DNA of 16,693 nt, taken from positions 1-16,693 of the forward strand of contig JAKDIE010000006.1 of the NCBI GenBank assembly GCA_030450655.1, read 5' to 3'. This DNA is from Ruaniaceae bacterium (GTDB lineage: Bacteria; Actinomycetota; Actinomycetes; Actinomycetales; Actinomycetaceae). Numbering within the stretch: the stretch's first letter is position 1; each line of letters starts with the position of its first letter. Positions 1 through 7,806 of this stretch are shown here, one piece after another. The position numbers were made by a program, and so were the translations under genes. The notes under the pieces were generated by a model, which worked only from the letters and a program-made list of their open reading frames with translations, made no database searches and was not told the DNA's origin.

Positions 1-12
1 CGGGGGGCTGAT

Positions 13-52
13 CGTGGCAGGAAACGTCAGGATTCTGACGTTTTGTGCCACG
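13..52. repeat. Near-perfect palindrome (hairpin), possible terminator or dispersed repeat
   Basis: CGTGGCA (13-19) pairs with TGCCACG (46-52), and AAACGTCAG (22-30) pairs with CTGACGTTT (35-43). The loop is the four bases GATT, and there is a small internal mismatch at 20-21/44-45. Sixteen of 18 possible stem positions pair by Watson-Crick rules. No clean T-tract follows either arm, so a classic intrinsic terminator is not clearly supported; a dispersed palindromic repeat is equally likely. A degenerate half-copy (ACGAAAACTGCCACA, about 82-96) follows nearby. Confidence 0.6.
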
Positions 53-299
53 CAGATGGCCCCAGGGCCTCGGACCGAACGAAAACTGCCACACTAATAC
101 GATCAGACGGGGCCACGGGCGTCGCGGCCCCGAAAGGGAGCGAGATCGCCTCACCTCGAGCCCCATCGCTGCCATCCAGGCAAAGAAGCCCCCGAGTTCA
201 CCCCCGGGAGCGGCGACACTGGCCCCACGGGCAAGGATCGCTTCCGTCCAGGCAGTCCGTACCCGCATGCGCTCTCGCCTCGCGGACACCCACCAGTTT

Positions 300-398
300 T
301 CATTCTGCGCGCAGGCGTAGCCGCAGCCGCAGAACCCAGGCACAAGGTTCCTCACTCAACCGAGGCGTTCTGGGTCCTGCGACTACGCGCAGGATGAC
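300..398. repeat. Inverted pair of REP-like palindromic units
   Basis: The plus strand at 300-340 starts TCATTCTGCGCG and ends CGCAGAACCCAGG. The minus strand read from 397 down to about 369 starts TCATCCTGCGCG and ends CGCAGGACCCAGA. The two are diverged copies of one unit in opposite orientation, about 28 bases apart. The 369-397 copy is itself a hairpin: TCCTGCG (375-381), loop ACTACG, CGCAGGA (388-394). This arrangement resembles the paired REP elements that sit in untranslated gaps of many bacterial genomes. It lies about 100 bases past the stop codon of the last operon gene, so it could stabilise the 3' end of the transcript or help end it. That role is inference. Confidence 0.55.
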
Positions 399-403
399 AA
401 AGG

Positions 404-479
404 GTGGGAACCGCAGTGGGAACCGTAGCGTGGGAACCGCAGTGGGAACCGCAGTGGGAACCGCAGGGTGGGAACCGCA
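404..479. repeat. 12-bp tandem repeat array, six copies
   Basis: Six copies of GTGGGAACCGCA begin at 404, 416 (one base differs, GTA for GCA), 430, 442, 454 and 468. Two-base interruptions fall at 428-429 (GC) and 466-467 (GG). The array is bracketed by the same 11 bases, CGCAGGATGAC, at 388-398 and 476-486, the first of which belongs to the REP-like unit to its left. The array begins only 17 bases past the stop codon of the prenyl synthase gene and is not translated. Near-identical copies suggest recent slippage, so copy number may vary between strains. Confidence 0.8.
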
Positions 480-496
480 GGATGACGCGAGAGGCG

Positions 497-1588
497 CTAC
501 GCCAGGCGGTCCACCAGTGCGTCAGCGAAGTCGTAGAGGGACTTGCGGACCTCGCCCGCAGGGAGTGACTCGAGCTCGGCCACGGCATCCGCGGCCCAGG
601 AGCGCGCCATTTCGCGTGCCTGCTCCAGCACCGGGTGCACTCGTAACGCCTCGACAACGGCCGCCAGGGCATCGTCCCGCTGCAGCGAATCCCGCCGGAT
701 CGCCGCTCCCCTTCTCACCTTTGAATCGCCGGCACCCAGTGCTGCGGCGTCCTCGGCTGGACGCGTCGAAGCGCCCTCACCATCAGCCGCGCCCGTGCCG
801 TCAAGGCGAGCCAGGATCTCGCGCCCCGCCTCGTCCAACGTCCCGGCCTCCGCGGCAACCCGCAGAAGCAGGATCGGCATGGTGTCCACGCCCTCACGCA
901 GGTCCGTGCCGGGAGTCTTTCCTGTCACTGCGGAATCGGACTCGAGATCGATCACGTCGTCGGCAAGCTGGAAGGCGATACCCACCTTTTCGCCGAAGCG
1001 CTCCATCACGACCACGTATGCGGGATCTGAATCGGCGAACATCGCGCCGTAGCGCGCGGACGCGGCTATCAGCGAGCCGGTCTTATCGGCGAGCACGTCG
1101 ATATAGTGCTCGACGGCGTCCACACCCTCCAAAGGACCCATGGTTTCGTGGAGCTGACCAAGGCAGAGCCGCTCGAACGTGACCGCGTGCAGCTTCACCG
1201 CTTCCGGCCCAAGTTCGGCGACTATCCGCGAGGCGCGGGCGAACAGCAGATCACCCGTGAGGATCGCCACCGAGTTGCCCCACACCTGGTGAGCCGCCAG
1301 AGCACCGCGCCGCAGCGGCGCCGAGTCCATGACGTCATCGTGGTAGAGCGTTGCAAGGTGCGTGAGTTCAACGGCGACGGCGGCCTGCCGCACCTCCTCG
1401 TTGACGCCCGTGCCAAGTTGCGCCCCGAGTAAAGCGAGCATCGGCCGCAACCTCTTGCCGCCCGCCTCAGCCAAGTGGGACGCGGGAGCGGCAATCTGAC
1501 CTTCGACGTGCCCCGTTGCGGCACGCAACATCTCTTCTACGCGCTCCATCTCGGGCGCGAGAAGATCGTCCAGCGTGGTCTCACTCAT
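497..1588 (-). CDS. Long-chain (E)-polyprenyl diphosphate synthase, likely for the menaquinone side chain
   Basis: This 363-residue protein belongs to the trans-isoprenyl diphosphate synthase family, which extends allylic diphosphates with isopentenyl diphosphate in the cytosol. Visible motifs are GKRLRP (44-49), the first Asp-rich motif DDVMD (84-88) followed by RRG (93-95), and the second Asp-rich motif DDVID (210-214) in FQLADDVID. The residues four and five before the first Asp-rich motif are small (A79, T80), not bulky aromatics, which fits a long product such as hepta- to nonaprenyl diphosphate. A Gly/Ala/Asp-rich insertion (about 264-300) makes it somewhat longer than the usual 320-340 residues. 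The ATG lies 12 bases after the nuoN stop and has no clear Shine-Dalgarno sequence, so translation may depend on reinitiation after nuoN. Its position suggests co-expression of quinone tail synthesis with complex I. Exact chain length cannot be read from the sequence. Confidence 0.93.
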   Translation of the reverse strand: MSETTLDDLLAPEMERVEEMLRAATGHVEGQIAAPASHLAEAGGKRLRPMLALLGAQLGTGVNEEVRQAAVAVELTHLATLYHDDVMDSAPLRRGALAAHQVWGNSVAILTGDLLFARASRIVAELGPEAVKLHAVTFERLCLGQLHETMGPLEGVDAVEHYIDVLADKTGSLIAASARYGAMFADSDPAYVVVMERFGEKVGIAFQLADDVIDLESDSAVTGKTPGTDLREGVDTMPILLLRVAAEAGTLDEAGREILARLDGTGAADGEGASTRPAEDAAALGAGDSKVRRGAAIRRDSLQRDDALAAVVEALRVHPVLEQAREMARSWAADAVAELESLPAGEVRKSLYDFADALVDRLA

Positions 1589-1600
1589 CAGTTGGCCAGT

Positions 1601-3166
1601 TTACGGCAGGTACTGCGCGGCGCGTCCCACGAAGTCCAGGATCGGCCCCGGCAGGATGCCGAGTGCCACGGTGACAATCGCGGCAAGACCAATGGCGACA
1701 CTGGTCAGGCCCTCCGACTCGACCACCACCACAGTCCCTTCGTCCTCGGGCTCAGTGAAGTACATCAGGATGATGAGACGCACATAGAAGTACGCCGTCG
1801 CCGCCGAGAACAGCACCGCGAGCACCACCAGCCACCACAGGCCACCCTCGACTGCCGCCGTGAAGACGGTCAGCTTCCCGATGAAGCCAGCGGTCAGAGG
1901 GATGCCGGCGAAGGAGAGGAGGAAAATCGTCATCGCCGCAGCAAGCCGCGGACTCTTCTTCCCGAGGCCCGCCCACTGCGAGAGTTCCGTCGCTTCCGCA
2001 GTGATGTGCCCCTGCGGGTCCCGCTCGCGCACGAGCGTGATCACGCCGAAGGCACCCACCGTGGCGATGCCATAGGCCAGCAGGTAGAACATGGTGGCCG
2101 GGATCGAGGACGCCACCATGGCGAAGACGCCAAGCAGCACGAAGCCGGCGTGCGCAACCGATGAGTACGCGAGCATCCGCTTGACGTTGGTCTGCACGAT
2201 TCCCACGAACGTACCGGCGGCCATCGTGAGCCCGATGATCACCCACATGATCGGCGCGATATCCCACGCCGTTGCCGGCACGGCCACGTACACGAACCGC
2301 AGCATCGCGGCGAAGGCCGCGGTCTTGGTAGCGGCGGCCATGAAGCCGGTCACGGGTGTGGGGGCTCCTTGGTAGACATCCGGTGTCCACGCGTGGAACG
2401 GGGCGGCACCCACCTTGAAGAGCAGTCCCACCAGCACCATGAGCGTGCCCCCAAACAGGAGCGCATCCATCTGGAGCATGTTCGGTGCGGCGGCCTGGAT
2501 ATCCGCGAACGCGAACGAACCGGAGTAGCCGTAGAGGAGCGTGATGCCGAACAGCATCACCGCCGAGGAGAAGGCTCCGAGCAGGAAGTACTTGAGTGAC
2601 GCTTCCTGGGATAGGAGCCGACGACGACGCGCGAGTCCGGTGAGCACGTACAGCGGCAGTGAGAGAACCTCCAGCGCCACGAACAGGGTCACGAGGCTGG
2701 ACGCCGAGGTGAACACAAGCATGCCGAGCAACGAGAACAGGACCAGCGGATAGACCTCAGACTGGACAAGCCCCGCCTCGGTGGCGTCGGACTCTTCCTC
2801 TGAACCCGGCCGGGTGGCGGCAGAGGCCACGAATGCGCCCTCTCCCGTCTCGGTGCGATCGGCGATGACGAGCACTCCAATGAACGCGATGATCAGCAGG
2901 ATCGCCTGCGCCACCAGCGCCGGGACGTCCTCCTTCAACGAGTTATCGAAGATCGTGATCGGCCCGTTCGCCAGGACCTCCGTGTACCGCCAGACGACGG
3001 CCACGAGCGCCACGGAGATGGCTCCGAGCGCCAGGATGACCTGGACCAGACGGCGCGGGCCGCGCTTCACGAACGCCTCGACGAGAACGCCGAGAACTCC
3101 TGCCCCCATGATGGTCAGCAGCGGGGTGAGGGCCACCCACTGAATGCCAGGTGCGATGAACGACAT
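1601..3166 (-). CDS. nuoN: NADH-quinone oxidoreductase subunit N (antiporter-like membrane subunit)
   Basis: NuoN is one of three Mrp antiporter-like proton channels in the complex I membrane arm, next to NuoK/A/J. The 521-residue protein is almost wholly hydrophobic, with about 14 predicted helices. The family's functional residues are visible: the helix 5 glutamate E166 in FVALEVLSLPLYVLTG, and lysines K251 in LLFKVGAAPFHAWTPDVYQGAPTP and K281 in AAATKTAAF. A hydrophilic, acidic loop (about 102-137) sits between early helices. The ATG is preceded by GAGGGGAG (3174-3181) with a 7-base spacer, inside the last codons of nuoM, and follows the nuoM stop by 3 bases. The first N-terminal helices of the largest family members are not obvious, but the length is normal for actinobacterial NuoN. 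Confidence 0.96.
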   Translation of the reverse strand: MSFIAPGIQWVALTPLLTIMGAGVLGVLVEAFVKRGPRRLVQVILALGAISVALVAVVWRYTEVLANGPITIFDNSLKEDVPALVAQAILLIIAFIGVLVIADRTETGEGAFVASAATRPGSEEESDATEAGLVQSEVYPLVLFSLLGMLVFTSASSLVTLFVALEVLSLPLYVLTGLARRRRLLSQEASLKYFLLGAFSSAVMLFGITLLYGYSGSFAFADIQAAAPNMLQMDALLFGGTLMVLVGLLFKVGAAPFHAWTPDVYQGAPTPVTGFMAAATKTAAFAAMLRFVYVAVPATAWDIAPIMWVIIGLTMAAGTFVGIVQTNVKRMLAYSSVAHAGFVLLGVFAMVASSIPATMFYLLAYGIATVGAFGVITLVRERDPQGHITAEATELSQWAGLGKKSPRLAAAMTIFLLSFAGIPLTAGFIGKLTVFTAAVEGGLWWLVVLAVLFSAATAYFYVRLIILMYFTEPEDEGTVVVVESEGLTSVAIGLAAIVTVALGILPGPILDFVGRAAQYLP

Positions 3167-3169
3167 GGA

Positions 3170-4660
3170 CTAGCTCCCCTCGACCTGAACGATCGGTGTG
3201 ATGGCCTCTGCGACCGGTGTGACGGCGTCGAGCACGAGGCCCGGGACGAATCCGAGCAGGAGCATCGAGGCGATGAGCGGTGCCATGACCGCCTTCTCGC
3301 GGCCGCTGAGATCTGCGGCCCCTTGGATGCCATCCTCCGGTGGCCCGGTGAACATGCGCTGGTACGGCAGCAGGAGGTACAGCGCCGCCAGGATCACACC
3401 GAACACGGCGAAGGCGGCGGCGATCGGGTTCACGGCGAAGGTTCCCACCAGGACGAGGTACTCCGGGATGAAGCCCGAGAGCCCAGGCAACGCGATGGAG
3501 GCGAGTCCGGCCGTGAGGAAGAGTCCTGCGATCAACGGCGTGATCCGCTGCATGCCGCGGTACGCAGCGATCTGCTGCGTTCCCCCACGCTTTGCGAGGA
3601 AGCCGAGAACAAGGAACAGACCCGCGGTGGAAAGACCGTGCGCCACCATGTAGATCATGGCGCCCGTCATCGCCGTGGTGGAACCGATGAAGATTCCGAG
3701 AACGATGAAGCCGAAGTGCGAGACCGAGGTCATCGAGACCAGGCGCATGAAGTCCTTCGAGGCGATCGCCACGAGGGCACCCCACAGGATCGAGATCACG
3801 GCGAGGATGATGATGACCGGCGCGGCCCAGCGTGATGCGTTGGGGAAGAGCACCAGGCACAGCATGATCATCCCGAAGGTTCCCACCTTGTCGAGGATGC
3901 CCACGAGGAGCGTGGAGGTGCCCGAATCGGCCTCCTGCGCCGTATCCGGCAGCCAGGTGTGAACCGGGACCATCGGCGCCTTGATCGCGAACGCGATGAA
4001 GAAGGAGACGAAGAGCAGGCGCTCCACCATCGGATCGAGGGCAAGGCCTTCGAGCGAGTCCATCAGGTACGCGGTCTCACCGCCGGGGCCCACCACGTAG
4101 AGCGCGACGACCCCCACCAGCATGACGAGTCCGCCAGCCAGCGAATACAGCAGGAACTTCAGTGCCGCACGCTTCCGGTTCGGGCCGCCGAAGTAGCCGA
4201 TCAGGAAGTACACGGGGATCAGCATCGCCTCGAAGACGATGTAGAACAGCAACACGTCCCTGGCCGCAAAGATGAGGACCATGCACGCCTGGAGCACCAG
4301 GACCAGGGCCACATAGACCCAGTCCGGGTTGCCGCCGTCGCCCTCGGAACGGGCGAGAATCACCAGCGGTACCAGGAAACTGGCGAGCACGATCATCACG
4401 AGCCCGAGTCCGTTGACGCCGAGCGCCCACGAGGTGCCGATCGCCGGAATCCACGCGTACTGCTCGGTCAACTGGATCGTGCCCGCCGCGCCCATATTGA
4501 ACGCGTAGATCGCGATGGCAACGAACACCAACTCCACGAGCGAGACGCCGATGCCGTACGCGCGCCACGAACGGCGCAGTGCGGGGACCGCCCAGAGCAG
4601 TGCGGCCGCCAGCAGCGGGAACACCACGAGAACGGTGAGGATGGGGAAAGAGAGATCCAT
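3170..4660 (-). CDS. nuoM: NADH-quinone oxidoreductase subunit M (antiporter-like membrane subunit)
   Basis: NuoM is the middle antiporter-like proton channel, between NuoL and NuoN. The 496 residues form about 14 helices and match the family's usual length (about 490-510). Visible landmarks are the helix 5 glutamate E144 in YIVFEAMLIPVYFLIGYFGG, lysine K227 in FAIKAPMVPVHTWLPD, and K258 in GILDKVGTFG, which correspond to the proton-path carboxylate and lysines of the family. HTWLPDTAQEADSGTS (234-249) resembles actinobacterial NuoM more than proteobacterial forms, a judgement from memory. The ATG follows the nuoL stop by 8 bases, with AGGA six bases upstream overlapping the end of nuoL. The stop TAG lies 3 bases before the nuoN start. 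Confidence 0.97.
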   Translation of the reverse strand: MDLSFPILTVLVVFPLLAAALLWAVPALRRSWRAYGIGVSLVELVFVAIAIYAFNMGAAGTIQLTEQYAWIPAIGTSWALGVNGLGLVMIVLASFLVPLVILARSEGDGGNPDWVYVALVLVLQACMVLIFAARDVLLFYIVFEAMLIPVYFLIGYFGGPNRKRAALKFLLYSLAGGLVMLVGVVALYVVGPGGETAYLMDSLEGLALDPMVERLLFVSFFIAFAIKAPMVPVHTWLPDTAQEADSGTSTLLVGILDKVGTFGMIMLCLVLFPNASRWAAPVIIILAVISILWGALVAIASKDFMRLVSMTSVSHFGFIVLGIFIGSTTAMTGAMIYMVAHGLSTAGLFLVLGFLAKRGGTQQIAAYRGMQRITPLIAGLFLTAGLASIALPGLSGFIPEYLVLVGTFAVNPIAAAFAVFGVILAALYLLLPYQRMFTGPPEDGIQGAADLSGREKAVMAPLIASMLLLGFVPGLVLDAVTPVAEAITPIVQVEGS

Positions 4661-4668
4661 ATCGCGTC

Positions 4669-6603
4669 CTACATCCGAGTCGCGAGCATCGCGACCAAAG
4701 CTAGCGCCGTACCACCGAGGATGTACCCGGCGTACGTGCGTACGAATCCGTTGTGGAGCTTCGCCCCGGTCTCACCGAGACCCTGCACGCCCTTCGCGGT
4801 GCCTTCAATAAGGAAGCCATCCACGAAGCCCGAATCCACCGTGTCCACTGTCCGCGTGAGAACCTGCCCGGGCCGCATGAATACGGCCTCGTTGACCGCG
4901 TCCTGGTAGAGGTCCGCGCGGGCTGCGCGCACCAGCGGGCTGCCGTGCGGGGCCGTCATCGGCATCGCCGACTTCACGTACATCCGCCAGGCGAGGAACG
5001 CCCCGATGAGGACGACGACGATCGTGCAGACCATGAGCACCGGCACCGAGATCACGGGATCGTGATGCTCCACGTGACCGGTAACGGGCTCAAGCCAGGA
5101 CACGAAGGAGTTGCCGATCGAGAACAGGCCACCGATGAACACCGAGCCCACGGCGAGGAGGATCATCGGCACCGTCATCAGTGCCGGCGATTCGTGCGGG
5201 TGCTGCGCCGGGCCCTCTGGGGGCTCAGTCCAACGCTTCTCGCCGTGGAAGATGGAGAAGAACAGGCGAGACATGTAGAACGCCGTGATCCCCGCGCCGA
5301 GCAGCGCCACGGTTCCGAACACCCACGGCTGCCAACCCTCGCCCACGAAGGCCGCCTCGATGATCTTGTCCTTCGACCAGAAGCCGGAGAACGGCGGAAT
5401 CCCAAGGATTGCCAGCCATCCGGCCGCAAAGGTGATCCACGTAATCTTCATGTACTTCGAAAGCCCACCGAAGCGGCGGATATCCACCTGATCGTTCATC
5501 GAGTGCATCACCGATCCCGCACCGAGGAACATGCCGGCCTTGAAGAAGCCGTGCGTGAACAGGTGGAAAATCGCGAACGCGTAGCCGATCGGACCGAGGC
5601 CCGCCGCGAGCATCATGTACCCGATCTGGGACATGGTGGAGGCGGCGAGGATCTTCTTCATGTCATCCTTCGCGCTACCCACGATCGCACCGAACAGGAG
5701 CGTAATAGCGCCGACGACGGCCACGGCAAGCTGCGCTTCCGGCGAAACGGAGTAGATCGGTCCGGACCGCACCACGAGATACACGCCGGCGGTCACCATG
5801 GTGGCCGCGTGGATCAGGGCGGAGACCGGCGTGGGGCCCGCCATGGCGTCACCGAGCCAGGCCTGCAACGGGAACTGTGCGGACTTACCGCAGGCACCCA
5901 CGAGCAGGAGCAGGCCGATCACCAACGCCGAGCCTTGCGCGATCTCGGAGTTGAGGACACCTTCGAAACTCACTGAACCCACAGCGGCGAACATCGCTCC
6001 CATCGCGAGGAGGAGACCGGCGTCGCCCACACGGTTCATCACGAAGGCCTTCTTGGCGGCCACCGCATTCTCGGTCTTGAAGTTCCAGAATCCGATCAGG
6101 AGGTAGGACGCGAGACCCACGCCTTCCCAGCCAACGAAGAGCAGGGCGTAGGAGTTCGCCAGCACCAGCAGGAGCATGGCCGCGACGAACAGGTTCAGGT
6201 AGGCGAAGAAGCGGCGCCGATCGACGTCGTGCTCCATGTAGGCCACCGAGTAGATGTGGATGAGCGTTCCCACGAAGGTCACGAGCATCACGAACGTCAT
6301 CGAGAGGGGATCCACGCGGGTGCCGAACTCTACGGTGAGATCGGCCGTGCCGATCCACGTGTAGAGGTTGGTCTCCACGACGCGCTGCGCCGCGGGCAGC
6401 CCGATGAGCTGAATGACGACGGCCACGCCAATCACGAAGGAGGCGGTGGAGGCCGCCACGCCCAGCCAGTGGCCCCACTTATCTGCGCGCCGCCCCATCA
6501 GGAGCAGGATCGCCGCGGAGAGCAGCGGGATGGCGACCATGAGCCATGCGGCCGAGGCCACGCCGCTGGCCGGCGCAACCTGAACGGTTTCGAGCATCAA
6601 CAC
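4669..6603 (-). CDS. nuoL: NADH-quinone oxidoreductase subunit L (distal antiporter-like subunit)
   Basis: NuoL is the distal antiporter-like proton channel, and its C-terminus forms the long lateral helix that runs along the membrane arm. The 644 residues match the family. The N-terminal region (about 90-190) includes DPLSMTFVMLVTFVG and IHIYSVAYMEHD. The helix 5 glutamate is E160 in FVGWEGVGLASYLLIGFW, and K240 lies in ACGKSAQFPLQAWLGDAM, followed by AGPTPVSALIHAATMVTAG. The extra C-terminal segment after about residue 470 fits the lateral helix and final membrane anchor. The start is uncertain: the first codons are GTG (6603), TTG (6600) and ATG (6597). GAGG sits 5 bases before the GTG and AAGG sits 5 bases before the ATG. 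The nuoK stop ends 7 bases before the GTG. Confidence 0.96.
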   Translation of the reverse strand: MLMLETVQVAPASGVASAAWLMVAIPLLSAAILLLMGRRADKWGHWLGVAASTASFVIGVAVVIQLIGLPAAQRVVETNLYTWIGTADLTVEFGTRVDPLSMTFVMLVTFVGTLIHIYSVAYMEHDVDRRRFFAYLNLFVAAMLLLVLANSYALLFVGWEGVGLASYLLIGFWNFKTENAVAAKKAFVMNRVGDAGLLLAMGAMFAAVGSVSFEGVLNSEIAQGSALVIGLLLLVGACGKSAQFPLQAWLGDAMAGPTPVSALIHAATMVTAGVYLVVRSGPIYSVSPEAQLAVAVVGAITLLFGAIVGSAKDDMKKILAASTMSQIGYMMLAAGLGPIGYAFAIFHLFTHGFFKAGMFLGAGSVMHSMNDQVDIRRFGGLSKYMKITWITFAAGWLAILGIPPFSGFWSKDKIIEAAFVGEGWQPWVFGTVALLGAGITAFYMSRLFFSIFHGEKRWTEPPEGPAQHPHESPALMTVPMILLAVGSVFIGGLFSIGNSFVSWLEPVTGHVEHHDPVISVPVLMVCTIVVVLIGAFLAWRMYVKSAMPMTAPHGSPLVRAARADLYQDAVNEAVFMRPGQVLTRTVDTVDSGFVDGFLIEGTAKGVQGLGETGAKLHNGFVRTYAGYILGGTALALVAMLATRM

Positions 6604-6610
6604 CTTGGCC

Positions 6611-6904
6611 TCAGTTCTTCAGCAGCGAGACGTCGTCAAGCGACGCGGACCTGCGGGATCGGAAGATGGACACGATGATTGCGAGGCCCACCACGACCTC
6701 GGCGGCGGCGACGACCATCACGAAGAAGGCCATCACCTGGCCGGTCACGTCTCCGTGCATGCGCGCGAAGGTGATCAGGGAGAGGTTCGAGGCGTTCAGC
6801 ATCAACTCCACTCCCATAAACGCGATGATCGCGTTGCGGCGCACGAGAACGGTGGCTCCACCGATCGTGAAGAGAATGACGGACAGAATCAGGTAGTTGA
6901 TCAC
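6611..6904 (-). CDS. nuoK: NADH-quinone oxidoreductase subunit K
   Basis: NuoK is a small three-helix membrane subunit homologous to MrpC/MnhC that helps carry protons across the middle of the membrane arm. It has 97 residues, the usual size being about 100. The two buried glutamates typical of the family are E33 in [15 protein letters not shown] and E70 in [13 protein letters not shown], each in a predicted helix. The start is GTG, preceded by AGGAGG (6912-6917) with a 7-base spacer. GTGA shares four bases with the nuoJ stop, so the two genes are translationally coupled. The C-terminal 16 residues are polar and probably cytoplasmic. Confidence 0.97.
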   Translation of the reverse strand: MINYLILSVILFTIGGATVLVRRNAIIAFMGVELMLNASNLSLITFARMHGDVTGQVMAFFVMVVAAAEVVVGLAIIVSIFRSRRSASLDDVSLLKN

Positions 6905-7806
6905 TTCTCGTCCTCCTCGGGGAGCGCAGCCTCGGTGGTGACGGTGAGGTCGTCACCGGGCGGGAGCACAGGCTTCGCGGCGCCCGGCATGCCCGGTAGC
7001 TGCGACTGCTGGATCGGCACATCACGTTCCTGGACAAGGTGCGGTGCCACCTCGGCGATCGTGACCTGCTGGCCACGGATCCGCAGCACACGCGGAACGG
7101 ATTCGGTGACCACGCCTCCCGTGCCGCTAATCGCGGGTGCGTCCACTGCGTTGTGGGTGGCGAACAGGCCCGGCGCCGGCAGTTGCGCGATGCGCGTGCC
7201 GCGGGTGGCCCACGCCTGCATCTTCGCCTCGGCCACGTCACGCTGCGTGACCTTGGGTGTGATCCGCTCGCGCGAGGTCATCGTGAGGGCACTGACCGCC
7301 GCGATGATCAGCAACACACCCGTGAGCTGCATCGTCAGCGGGAAGTTCTGGAAGAGCACCACGGCGATCTGCAGCGGGTTCGAGTCCACCACGTACGGGT
7401 CGTAATCCACCGGGGCCGTGTACGTGGTCTGGAGAATGATCCCCACGAGGCCAATCAGCACGCCGAGACCGCCGAGGATCGCGATCGGCCGTTGCACGCG
7501 CAATGGCTCGAGGCGGCTCTCGGACGCATCCACGCCGATCAGCATCAGCACGAACAGGAAGAGCATCATGATCGCGCCGGTGTAGACAACCACCTGCACG
7601 GCGCCGAGGAAGGTTGCTCCCTGCGCGATGTAGAGCACCGCGAGGCCCACCATCATGAGCACCACGCCGATGGCCGCGTACACGGCCTTCCGCGCAAACA
7701 GCAGGCCCAGCGCGGCGAGCACCACCAGCGGACCGACGATCCAGAACAGGACCGCCTCTCCGCCCGTGATGGCGCCCTCGGGGGAAAATGCCATTGGGAC
7801 GATCAT
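6901..7806 (-). CDS. nuoJ: NADH-quinone oxidoreductase subunit J with a long C-terminal tail
   Basis: NuoJ is a five-helix subunit of the membrane arm whose third helix bends during the catalytic cycle. Predicted helices fall at about 18-37, 40-61, 68-92, 108-127 and 155-176. The conserved third-helix segment [18 protein letters not shown] carries the family tyrosine (Y75). After the last helix a polar tail of about 124 residues (178-301) follows; it is rich in Pro, Gln and acidic residues and ends EEDEK. Proteobacterial NuoJ (about 180 residues) lacks such a tail, whereas actinobacterial forms commonly have one. The ATG overlaps the nuoI stop (ATGA), with a purine-rich GGGGGG stretch upstream as the likely ribosome binding site. 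M5 is a possible alternative start. Confidence 0.96.
   Translation of the reverse strand: MIVPMAFSPEGAITGGEAVLFWIVGPLVVLAALGLLFARKAVYAAIGVVLMMVGLAVLYIAQGATFLGAVQVVVYTGAIMMLFLFVLMLIGVDASESRLEPLRVQRPIAILGGLGVLIGLVGIILQTTYTAPVDYDPYVVDSNPLQIAVVLFQNFPLTMQLTGVLLIIAAVSALTMTSRERITPKVTQRDVAEAKMQAWATRGTRIAQLPAPGLFATHNAVDAPAISGTGGVVTESVPRVLRIRGQQVTIAEVAPHLVQERDVPIQQSQLPGMPGAAKPVLPPGDDLTVTTEAALPEEDEK

Larger units (their letters stand above)
1..496. other. Intergenic region downstream of the nuo/prenyl synthase operon, no supported gene
   Basis: No convincing gene is present on either strand. The open frames here give low-complexity Arg/Pro/Ser-rich translations with no recognisable motif, as expected for G+C-rich non-coding DNA, and one of them runs antisense through the prenyl synthase. 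What the stretch does hold is repeat DNA: a palindrome near the left edge, an inverted pair of REP-like units and a short tandem array, each listed separately. Positions about 110-299 show nothing recognisable. No tRNA or other structural RNA was seen. The gene to the left lies outside the window, so I cannot tell whether this is a convergent or a tandem intergenic region. Confidence 0.7.

Noticed and set aside
151..345. 64-residue minus-strand open frame in the intergenic region
   Set aside because: No motif, overlaps the REP-like unit, and no convincing ribosome site.
369..398. Classic intrinsic terminator after the prenyl synthase
   Set aside because: There is a 7-bp stem, but no T-tract follows it on the minus strand (the next bases read CCCAGAACG), so I list it as a REP-like unit only.
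43..1182. 379-residue plus-strand open frame covering the intergenic region and the 3' half of the prenyl synthase
   Set aside because: Arg/Pro/Ser-rich translation without motifs; it lies antisense to a clear enzyme gene and its length is explained by high G+C content.
4753..5976. 407-residue plus-strand open frame antisense to nuoL
   Set aside because: His/Arg/Glu-rich antisense shadow of a strongly supported nuoL; no recognisable domain.
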